From: an uncultured Chloroflexota bacterium
Lineage (GTDB): Bacteria > Chloroflexota > Anaerolineae > Anaerolineales > Anaerolineaceae
DNA: 27,548 bases
NCBI GenBank assembly: GCA_902795255.1
Contig: CADBKS010000010.1
Span: forward strand, 1-27,548
Direction of reading: 5' to 3'
Shown here one piece after another: positions 7,383 through 14,029 of the stretch (positions are counted from its first letter, which is position 1; each line of letters opens with the position of its first letter). Under the pieces are notes generated by a model. The model searched no databases, was not told the origin of the DNA, and worked only from the letters and a program-made list of their open reading frames with translations. The position numbers and the translations under genes are program-made.

Positions 7383-7851
7383 AAGCCGGCAGCAGGCAGC
7401 TGGCAGCCGGCAGTTGGTCAATGGCTGCCGCTGTTTAGTTGGATGTTGTTGATAAGACCATTCAGCATTTTTCCGGTTTCCGTACACAGCTCCAATGGCT
7501 GTTTAATTTGTTCTGATGTGAGGTATTCCAGTCTTACACAGAGTAAAAGCTGGGTTTCAATTTCACCAAGAGACCCTTTTGCCACAGATAAAAAATGTTT
7601 GAACTCTTTATCGGAAGTTCGCTGCTGGCCTTCGGCAATATTTGAAGGTATTGAGATGACTGCCCTGCGCATCTGATCAGAAAGCGTGTACAGTTCTTCT
7701 CTGGGCAATTCTCTTATCAGTTTATAAACTGCTGCAGCCAGATCCATGGATTTCTGCCAAACGATAAGATCCTTGAAATTTCTTACGGCCATATAGTATA
7801 TCCTTTCATTGCGCCGGAAACTGCCGGCTGCCGGCTGACTGCTGCCGGCTT
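7383..7851. mobile_element. S23/IVP-gene element B with 33-bp inverted ends
   Basis: The gene 7418-7792 is enclosed by terminal inverted repeats 7383-7415 and 7819-7851 that match at 31 of 33 positions. The arms start AAGCCGGCAGCAG and end GGCAGCCGGCAGTT when read inwards, and consist of 7-bp units related to GGCAGCC. The right arm overlaps one base of the TAA stop of the lipoprotein gene (7851-7853). The left arm ends 13 bases before the next start codon. The element is thus fitted exactly between two cistrons. It encodes no transposase, so if mobile it would depend on other functions. Confidence 0.62.
7418..7792 (-). CDS. four-helix-bundle protein, S23/IVP (Avd-like) family, copy B
   Basis: A 124-residue homologue of the gene at 4907-5278, with the same blocks FKDLIVWQK, LPREELYTLSDQ, PSNIAEGQQR, AKGSLGE and MLNGLIN. 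The ATG at 7792 was chosen because the conserved family start (MAxxxFKDL) begins there and AAAGGA lies about eight bases upstream; the longer open frame reaches back through the inverted repeat. In both copies the stop codon lies just inside the inner end of the downstream arm (CAGTTGGT then TCA on the plus strand). The cellular role of stand-alone members is not established. Confidence 0.9.
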   Translation of the reverse strand: MAVRNFKDLIVWQKSMDLAAAVYKLIRELPREELYTLSDQMRRAVISIPSNIAEGQQRTSDKEFKHFLSVAKGSLGEIETQLLLCVRLEYLTSEQIKQPLELCTETGKMLNGLINNIQLNSGSH

Positions 7852-9356
7852 TAATAATAGTAATATTGCTCCTCCGGTGCCTCGAGTTCCACATAATACC
7901 AGGCGCCGTTTCTGTGGCCGAAGAAGGTGATCAGGTCGTCGGAGTAGAAGGGGGCGATTTCCGAAAGGTTCCCGACGTAACCGAAGGGAATGTCGTCAAA
8001 GCCGAGGTCGTAATCCTGCCGGTTGATCGAAATGCCGTAACCGCTTTCCTTCTGATAAAAATAAAAGAGCTTGCTGTCGATAATGGAAAAGCCGAAGCTG
8101 CGCAGGTAGCCCTGCTGTTCGTCAAAGTTTTTCTGGCTGCAGATCGTCCGGTCCGCGTAAAGCAGGTCGACCGTTCCGGGGTCGGGATCGATATCCACCG
8201 TCATGCGGAGCGGCAGGTACCAGTCTCCGGCGTAACAGACGATGCCCCAGTTGTAGAACATGGGATTCTGAACGTAAGGGATCCAGTATTCCGTAAAGTC
8301 GTAGCCGTTGGATTCAACGTTGATCTGCGCCCGGCTGGGACGCCGCGGGTCCCGGTTCTGGTCATCATCATAGGCGATATAGACGGAATACTGTTCACCG
8401 TAAGCGCCGTAGGAGTAGGCGGTGCGGTTGGACAGCGTGTGATTGAGCCGGGCGGCCAGACGGTCATTCAGGTCTTCTGCCTCAGCCGGCTGCGGGGCAT
8501 CCGTGGTTACCGGAGTCGGGGTGGACGTGGGCGGCTGGTTCGGTGTGGATGTCGGCTGCCCGTAGGAGCCGTATCCGTAACCGTATCCGTAGCCGTAATT
8601 GTTGTAGGAATAATCATTGTAGCCGTAGCCGCTGTAGGGATCGTTCTGCGCCGGGGTTTCGGTGGGGAGCACAGCGGTTTCGGCTGACAGGGCAGCGCCG
8701 CTGATGCGGATCGGGTTCAGGGCCGGAAAACTTTCCAGACGGAATTCGGTGTAGGTCATGCCGGAAGGCAGCCCGCTCATGACCGGGGCTCCGGCTGACG
8801 GGACTTTTTCCGCAAGCGTATGTACGGCGACCAGATCCGCGTTGATATCGGTCACGGCCTCGTCCGCTGCGCCGATGATGATGACTTCGCTTCCGTTTTT
8901 CAGCGAGGTGGACGGGATCAGGTTTTTCATTGCGTCGGTGTAAAAGCAGAAATCATCACAGCTGATGCTGAATTCCGTGCCGGAGTGGTGCGTGATCCGG
9001 AAACTGCCGGTCTGTACGGTGTTGCCCCAGTTATCGGTGGATGTGACGAATCCGGCGAAGGTGCCGAAGATCACGACCGTATCATAGGCCTTTTCGGGAA
9101 GCTTTTCCTCCGTTACCGCCAGAAAGATGTCAGAAGGATCCGTATATCGGACGGTTTCCCCGGCCTGAGGCGTTGAAGTCGGGGTGATCACGGGAAGGGT
9201 CGGGATATCGGTGACCTGGTTCAGACTGAGTTTCGGCGTCGGGGTCTCCAGCGGGACGGGTGTGTACTGAAAAACGCTGATCACCTGACAGCCGGATAAA
9301 ACCGTGACGAACAGGAGTATATACAATATAGAAAGAAAAAGCCGCCTTTTATTCAT
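7851..9356 (-). CDS. secreted lipoprotein with Thr-Pro linkers and Tyr-Gly repeat
   Basis: A 501-residue exported lipoprotein of unknown function. The signal peptide ends in the lipobox L-S-G-C23. A Pro/Thr-rich linker follows (TPTPKL, TPTSTP), then a region with OB-like or small beta features (about 75-190). A striking Tyr/Gly/Asn tract comes at about 239-266 (YGYNDYSYNNYGYGYGYG), then a second TPTP linker and a C-terminal domain rich in aromatic residues that ends in QYYYY. No enzyme motif is recognised. The start has no ribosome binding site, but TATAAT lies seven bases upstream, which points to a leaderless mRNA. It is the first gene of the leftward sugar cluster, so it may act at the cell surface with the glycan made there. 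Confidence 0.8.
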   Translation of the reverse strand: MNKRRLFLSILYILLFVTVLSGCQVISVFQYTPVPLETPTPKLSLNQVTDIPTLPVITPTSTPQAGETVRYTDPSDIFLAVTEEKLPEKAYDTVVIFGTFAGFVTSTDNWGNTVQTGSFRITHHSGTEFSISCDDFCFYTDAMKNLIPSTSLKNGSEVIIIGAADEAVTDINADLVAVHTLAEKVPSAGAPVMSGLPSGMTYTEFRLESFPALNPIRISGAALSAETAVLPTETPAQNDPYSGYGYNDYSYNNYGYGYGYGYGSYGQPTSTPNQPPTSTPTPVTTDAPQPAEAEDLNDRLAARLNHTLSNRTAYSYGAYGEQYSVYIAYDDDQNRDPRRPSRAQINVESNGYDFTEYWIPYVQNPMFYNWGIVCYAGDWYLPLRMTVDIDPDPGTVDLLYADRTICSQKNFDEQQGYLRSFGFSIIDSKLFYFYQKESGYGISINRQDYDLGFDDIPFGYVGNLSEIAPFYSDDLITFFGHRNGAWYYVELEAPEEQYYYY

Positions 9357-9369
9357 GATCTATATTATA
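9357..9369 (-). promoter_or_regulatory. -10 element giving a probably leaderless lipoprotein mRNA
   Basis: A perfect TATAAT on the minus strand (plus 9364-9369) is separated from the ATG at 9356 by only seven bases. Transcription would therefore begin at or one base before the start codon. No convincing -35 hexamer is seen 16-18 bases further upstream, and there is no Shine-Dalgarno sequence. Confidence 0.5.
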
Positions 9370-9399
9370 TCGCATTGGAGAGAAAAGAGATCTCTAACA

Positions 9400-9672
9400 G
9401 GTCTGACCTCTGACTGCATTCAGAGCACAGAGGAAAGAGTTCAGAGTTCAGAGTGAAGTTAACAAGGTGACGCTTCGCGTCGTTTTAAAGATAACGCTCC
9501 GCGCATGTGAATTCGGAAAGCGGAATTCGGAATAATTAATATGACGCTTCGCGTCTCTGCCCTGATGCCCGTCTTACCTCGCCGCCATCGAAACCTGCCG
9601 CGCAGCGGCACTGATTTCTGCTCCCTGTCCCCGGCCCCCTGACCCCTGAATCCTAAATCCTGAATCCTGATT
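9400..9672. repeat. field of short tandem and hairpin repeats
   Basis: This gap holds several simple repeats. AGAGTTC recurs with a 7-bp period (about 9435-9455). GACGC-TTC-GCGTC mini-hairpins occur at 9469-9481 and 9543-9555, with a degenerate one near 9493. GAATTCGG is repeated near 9510-9530. Four tandem 7-mers of the type CCTGAAT fill 9645-9672. No gene is supported. The 7-bp period is the same as in the inverted ends of the two S23/IVP elements, although the unit sequences differ. Confidence 0.6.
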
Positions 9673-9771
9673 TTTTTCTCTTTGGCAAGTTTCTTGCAAT
9701 CTTAAAAGGCAGTGATAAAGCTCAAAGTGAAAATTGGTCAAAAATTCATTTGGAGAATTATCCATGTTGGC

Positions 9772-9794
9772 ACTGATATTGCACAAATATCAGT
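9772..9794. promoter_or_regulatory. perfect palindrome upstream of the secreted-protein gene
   Basis: ACTGATATT (9772-9780) and AATATCAGT (9786-9794) form a perfect 9-bp inverted repeat around GCACA, 68 bases before the ATG at 9862. It could be an operator or an mRNA leader hairpin. A second small stem, CCCCT with AGGGG (9803-9816), lies between it and the start. A clear -35/-10 pair could not be assigned, so whether these lie within the transcript is unknown. Confidence 0.45.
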
Positions 9795-9861
9795 TAAACT
9801 GCCCCCTCAACAGGGGTGGAAATACAAATCATCAAATTTCGTTGAGAAATGAGGTCAAAGC

Positions 9862-11604
9862 ATGAAAACGAAAACCCTATCTATTTTGTTTGCTCTGGTT
9901 ATGGTCCTGAGCTTGTCGGCAGGAGTCTTCGCACAAGACTTCAATGAAACCTGGGATGAAGAAACTGTCCTGACAGTCTTCTCTGATCTTGATCTGGTCT
10001 TCCCGGACATGTTCGCGGATGCAGATTCCGATTTCCTGTGGGTGACCAACCCCAACCCGGATGGCGGTTCCTATCCGTCTGAATTCCCCGGCGATCCCTA
10101 CAACGCCAAGGCCCCGATCGAAACCACAACCATCGAAGGTGTTGAATTCACCTACGATCCGTGCGGCGACGGCCTGCTCGCGTTCACGGTGACTCTGCCT
10201 CGTGTCGAATTCGATGCGACCGCTGATTACAGCACCGTTGTCAACGAAGGCCTGAACAAATACGGTCCGGAACAGCATGCTTACATCCGCAACATTACCG
10301 CCACTGTCGACGGCAATGAAGCCATGATCAAGAAATGCAGCACCAAGGGCGCTGACAACTGCAACGTCATCACCTTCAACAAGAAGGGCGAAGCCAAGAT
10401 CTCCGGTTTCCTTTACTATCCTGAAGTTCTGACCAAGGATGATGAAGGCCTCGAAGTCGCAATGACGATCAAATTCTCCAACTACTTCACTGCCCTCTGG
10501 AATGTGGACTGGGACGAAGTTGAAGTTTCCGGTACGACTGTTGCCAACACCAAACGCGATTACTGCCAGGATTCCCTCGCGGAAGTCGATATGGCCAATG
10601 TCTACAGCGTCCGCGCGAAGTATGATCAGCACACCGGTGAAGCCCGCTTCCAGGCTGTTATCCGCAACTTTGCTCAGGAAACCGTGACGAACGGTGACGG
10701 CTATGCCGCGAAGACCAACTATGTCATCCCTGCTGACATCCTGGTTCCTTACACCGTCGAAACCGAACCTGCTGAAGAAGGCGCAGATCCCGAAACTGCA
10801 GTGAAGTACGAACGCTACACCGACTACACCTGCAAATACACGGTCTACAACACCAACAACGGCGCTCCGCGCACCGACTACTGCGAATTCGGTAAGGGTA
10901 TTGCTCTGGCTTCGAACGCGATCATCCGCTTCGACATCACTGTCAACAACCTTTCCAGCAACATCCTGCTGACCTACCCGGAACAGAACATCCCGTTCAA
11001 CTTCCGTGTCGGCGGTATGCCCTACCTCGTCGGTAAGAGCGAAGGCGAAGCCCAGGTCGCTTACGACGCCACTGTTGACTTCGAAGGCACCGACTACGCT
11101 GCTTTCGCACCGGTCGACTTCCCGTGCCCGATCGTCAGCCGCATGGTTGTGATGGATCCTCTGAAACCCTTCATGACCTTCTTCGAAATGGATTCCGATG
11201 ATCCGATCGATCCGTCCGGCGCCTACGGTGTCTACGACGGCGGCCTCTGGGGTCTCTATCAGAAATGCGGTAAGTACGCTTACATGGCTGTCCGCCTGAA
11301 GAACGACGGCATCCAGGAAGAAGTTGTCAATCTCAACAACGTCGCGGTCGCTGTCAACGGCGGTACCCCGATGAGCTGGAAGTGGGTCCTCTCTTCCCAG
11401 CCCGAAGCTGAAAAAGGCAAGATCGAACTGAACCCCGGCGAAGATGTTGTCCTCATCGGCCGCGCGAAAGTCACTGACTACGGCTATCAGATGAACAGTG
11501 ATCTGGCGATCACCGGCGCAGTAAACTTCCTTGACTATGGTTTCTATATCCAGGGTAAGGTTTACTCCGACCACAACAACACCAACTGCACTGTCGCTCC
11601 GTAA
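9862..11604 (+). CDS. abundant-type secreted protein, function unknown
   Basis: A 580-residue protein with a clear Sec signal peptide (KTKTLSILFALVMVLSLSAGVFAQ, cut after the Ala at about 24). The mature part is acidic and beta-rich, with no recognised domain. It has about nine Cys residues in separate contexts (PCGDG, KKCS, DNCN, DYCQ, YTCK, DYCEFGK, FPCP, QKCGK, NCTVAP), which fits disulfides. Codon use is unusually uniform (AAC, TTC, ATC, GAA, GGC preferred), a sign of high expression. GAGGT stands seven bases before the ATG. It is monocistronic, with its own terminator. A surface-layer or cell-envelope structural role is a guess from abundance and export; no S-layer homology motif or sortase signal is seen. 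Confidence 0.8.
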   Translation: MKTKTLSILFALVMVLSLSAGVFAQDFNETWDEETVLTVFSDLDLVFPDMFADADSDFLWVTNPNPDGGSYPSEFPGDPYNAKAPIETTTIEGVEFTYDPCGDGLLAFTVTLPRVEFDATADYSTVVNEGLNKYGPEQHAYIRNITATVDGNEAMIKKCSTKGADNCNVITFNKKGEAKISGFLYYPEVLTKDDEGLEVAMTIKFSNYFTALWNVDWDEVEVSGTTVANTKRDYCQDSLAEVDMANVYSVRAKYDQHTGEARFQAVIRNFAQETVTNGDGYAAKTNYVIPADILVPYTVETEPAEEGADPETAVKYERYTDYTCKYTVYNTNNGAPRTDYCEFGKGIALASNAIIRFDITVNNLSSNILLTYPEQNIPFNFRVGGMPYLVGKSEGEAQVAYDATVDFEGTDYAAFAPVDFPCPIVSRMVVMDPLKPFMTFFEMDSDDPIDPSGAYGVYDGGLWGLYQKCGKYAYMAVRLKNDGIQEEVVNLNNVAVAVNGGTPMSWKWVLSSQPEAEKGKIELNPGEDVVLIGRAKVTDYGYQMNSDLAITGAVNFLDYGFYIQGKVYSDHNNTNCTVAP

Positions 11605-11645
11605 ACCTGGCAGGACTGATTCCGGCGAAATTTGAATAAAAAAGT

Positions 11646-11671
11646 GGCTGCCCCTCGAAAGGGGGGCAGCC
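11646..11671 (-). terminator. GC hairpin, terminator-like on the minus strand
   Basis: GGCTGCCCC (11646-11654) pairs perfectly with GGGGCAGCC (11663-11671). On the minus strand it is followed by CTTTTTTATT, but no leftward gene ends here. It may block antisense transcription into the secreted-protein gene or strengthen the rightward terminator that follows. Confidence 0.5.
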
Positions 11672-11690
11672 CTTAGCCAGGATCAATTTT

Positions 11691-11722
11691 ATCCGCTTGA
11701 AGTTTCGGCGGATTTTTTATTT
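11691..11722 (+). terminator. rho-independent terminator of the secreted-protein gene
   Basis: ATCCGC (11691-11696) pairs with GCGGAT (11708-11713), followed directly by TTTTTATTTT. It is about 90 bases beyond the stop codon, after a second, stronger GC hairpin. Confidence 0.75.
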
Positions 11723-11821
11723 TAAAAACGCGGAATGGAAAAATCCGGCTAGGATCGCTGGACCCGAAGGTATTTCCGCAGGTTCCTTTGTTATTCTGGC
11801 GGGAGCAGCAGATCTGTCTGC

Positions 11822-12022
11822 GTGACTGCGGTTTTGAATGGTCTGAACGCGATCCTTTTTGTTGACACAAACAGCGATATGCTGGTGGTCAACATCCCCG
11901 CAACCACTCCGCAGCAGTTCATCAAACTCACGATCGGCCCCGTCTCCGATGAAGGGCTGAACGCGCTGACCGGCTATTTCGTCGGCTCAATCAAACCGTA
12001 CGATCCGGAAGCGGCTGAATAA
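11822..12022 (+). pseudogene. short orphan ORF, possible gene remnant
   Basis: A 66-codon open frame from a GTG, open upstream to a stop at 11750, without a ribosome binding site or a plausible ATG start. The translation (VDTNSDMLVVNIPATTPQQFIK ... GSIKPYDPEAAE) looks like real protein and uses the host's preferred codons. A strong terminator follows 30 bases after the stop. This suggests the 3' end of a once longer gene that lost its start, but a genuine small gene cannot be excluded. I do not recognise a family. Confidence 0.35.
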
Positions 12023-12051
12023 GCAGCGGAAAGCATCATCTTTGTGATCCC

Positions 12052-12084
12052 GAAGGCCCGGCGTTATCGCCCGGCCTTCTTTTT
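12052..12084 (+). terminator. strong rho-independent terminator
   Basis: GAAGGCCCGGCG (12052-12063) pairs with the segment ending at 12079 around a TTAT loop, with a single C-C mismatch in a 12-bp stem, followed by TTTTT. It follows the orphan ORF and insulates the next operon. Confidence 0.88.
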
Positions 12085-12236
12085 ATACGTATGCAGTTTT
12101 CCTCCCCTGCGTGGGCGGTCACGGCAAAAGGTGCCCTTCCGGATGCGCTGCGGGCAGGAGAGCTGTTTGGATGGAAGGTTTCGTCCCCTTTCTGATTTAT
12201 TTTTTATATTCCCCCTCCGATATGCGCTGCGAATCC

Positions 12237-12245
12237 TGATATAAT
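12237..12245 (+). promoter_or_regulatory. extended -10 promoter of the GTPase-dnaG-rpoD operon
   Basis: TGATATAAT carries the TGn extension and a perfect -10 hexamer (12240-12245). No good -35 element is seen, which is normal for extended -10 promoters. Transcription would start near 12252, about 45 bases before the chosen ATG. Confidence 0.55.
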
Positions 12246-12296
12246 GATAAGCGTGCATACTGCACCGATTTAAAACCAATGCAGGGAACCGATAAG

Positions 12297-14015
12297 ATGC
12301 TTGTAAATTACTCGAAAAAACAGAAAGAAATGACGAATAGGGTCCGGGATGTGCTCACAGAGCTGCTTTCCTGCGCTTCGGCAGTCAACACGCCGGCCGA
12401 ACAGCTGGATATGCTCAAGGAAACGCTCCAGGCACTTGAGGACAGCTTTCTTGTGGTCGTGGTCGGTGAATTCAACGCGGGGAAAAGCTCGTTTATCAAT
12501 GCACTGCTGAATACGGACAAACTTGCGGAGGGCGTTACGCCGACCACCGCGCAGATCAACCTGATCCGCTGGGGGGAAACGGAGTCCGTTACCCCGGTCG
12601 AAAAGTGGGGCCAGCTGGTCCGTCTGCCCGCGGATATGCTGGAATCCCTGAGTTTTGTGGATACGCCCGGAACAAATGCCGTCATCACGGAGCATGAGGT
12701 GCTGACGCGCCGTTTTCTGCCCCGCGCGGATATGGTCCTGTTCCTGACTTCGGCGGACAGACCCTTCTCCGAAAGCGAGAAGAAATTTATTCTGGGGATC
12801 AAGGAATGGGGCAAGAAGACTGTCATTATCCTGAATAAGATCGACCTGATCGAGTTGCCTGAAGAACGGCAGCAGGTCATTGAATTCGTCAGGCAGAATG
12901 CCGAATCCGCCCTCGGCTGCGAGGTGCCTGTGATCCCGCTCTCGGCACGGCTCGCGAAGAAAGCGCGTTCGCAGATGTCGCAGGAGCTGTGGGTGGAGAG
13001 CGGTTTTGACGGACTGGAACACTTCATCCAGGACAAGATGGATGAACATGCGCGGTTCAGCATGAAAATGCTTTCCGCGCTCGGGATCGCTTCCAAGGTA
13101 GAAGCGGATGCTTCCAGCCGGATCAGCGATGAACTGAAATTTTACAACGAGGACCGCAAGCTCACGGATGCGATCCGCGGACAGCTCGACCTTTACCACG
13201 GGGATATGACCAAAGAGATCGCCCGTTCCATGAAGGAGCTGCACGCGATCTTCTCCGAGATCCGGGAGCGCGGGCACGACTATTTTGAGGAACTGTTCGT
13301 CATCAAAAACCTGCCGAACATCCTGAAGAAGGACAAGAACCGCCTGCTTTTCCAGGAGAACGTGCTGCAGAACCTGCCAATCGAGGTGGAGCGGAAAACG
13401 ACCGAACTGGTGGAAATGCTTTCCTCCCAGCAGCAGCGCATGGTGCAGATGATCCGGCTGCAGATCGAGAACCGCAACTCCCAGTTCCCGGGTGCAAGCC
13501 TGCCGAAAGAGGCGCAGAACAAGCGGGCCGAGCTGCTGAAGCGCATGCAGGCTTCGATCGATTCGATCATGGAAAAGATCGAGTCGGATATCGCCATGGA
13601 TATCGGCATGAAACACGCGCAGAACGCGGTGGCTGCCGGGCTGGCGATCGAAGTCGGTGCGATCGGTATCGGTGCCGCGCTGACAGCGATCGCGACGACA
13701 GTCGCTGCGGACATCCTCGGCATTGTCGCTGCATTCTGGGTGGGCGTGGCCGGTTTTCTGGTGCTGCCTTATTACAAGAAAAAGGCCCAGCGGGAGTTTG
13801 ATGAGAAGATCGGAGAGATCGAAACGAAACTCGTCAACGCGCTGCAGTCTGAATTCACACAGGAAGTTGAAGACCAGATCAGTGAAATGAATGAAGCGAC
13901 CCGTCCGTTCGAACGGTTCGTGCTCGCTTCCATCGAAACAGGACAGAAACAGCTCGAAACACTCGACGCGATTCGGACGAAGATCGCGGACTGCCGGGAA
14001 GAACTGGAAGGCTGA
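12297..14015 (+). CDS. bacterial dynamin-like GTPase
   Basis: A 572-residue large GTPase. The G domain is complete: P-loop G57-EFNAGKSS, switch threonines in TPTTAQ (81-86), DTPG 122-125, and NKID 180-183. A long helical region follows, then a hydrophobic hairpin (about 447-495, AAGLAIEVGAIGIGAAL ... FLVLPYY) likely to enter the membrane, and a final amphipathic coiled-coil stretch. Such proteins bind and reshape membranes in GTP-dependent fashion; roles in membrane repair, phage stress and division are known for some relatives. The start is the ATG at 12297, with AGGGA about nine bases before; an ATG at 12279 lacks such a site. It is the first gene of the dnaG-rpoD operon, 14 bases before dnaG. 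Confidence 0.85.
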   Translation: MLVNYSKKQKEMTNRVRDVLTELLSCASAVNTPAEQLDMLKETLQALEDSFLVVVVGEFNAGKSSFINALLNTDKLAEGVTPTTAQINLIRWGETESVTPVEKWGQLVRLPADMLESLSFVDTPGTNAVITEHEVLTRRFLPRADMVLFLTSADRPFSESEKKFILGIKEWGKKTVIILNKIDLIELPEERQQVIEFVRQNAESALGCEVPVIPLSARLAKKARSQMSQELWVESGFDGLEHFIQDKMDEHARFSMKMLSALGIASKVEADASSRISDELKFYNEDRKLTDAIRGQLDLYHGDMTKEIARSMKELHAIFSEIRERGHDYFEELFVIKNLPNILKKDKNRLLFQENVLQNLPIEVERKTTELVEMLSSQQQRMVQMIRLQIENRNSQFPGASLPKEAQNKRAELLKRMQASIDSIMEKIESDIAMDIGMKHAQNAVAAGLAIEVGAIGIGAALTAIATTVAADILGIVAAFWVGVAGFLVLPYYKKKAQREFDEKIGEIETKLVNALQSEFTQEVEDQISEMNEATRPFERFVLASIETGQKQLETLDAIRTKIADCREELEG

Positions 14016-14029
14016 GAAAGCGAACGCCT

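Noticed and set aside
4907..7792. Diversity-generating retroelement, suggested by Avd-like genes
   Set aside because: No reverse transcriptase, template repeat or variable lectin-type target gene is present; the genes fit the stand-alone S23/IVP type.
9400..9672. CRISPR array
   Set aside because: The repeats are 7-14 bases long, directly tandem or irregular, with no uniform spacers.
9877..11574. 565-codon open frame on the minus strand
   Set aside because: It is a shadow of the codon-biased secreted-protein gene; it lacks a ribosome binding site and its translation has no domain.
12270..13616. 448-codon open frame on the minus strand
   Set aside because: It is antisense to the dynamin-like GTPase and is explained by GC-rich codon structure.
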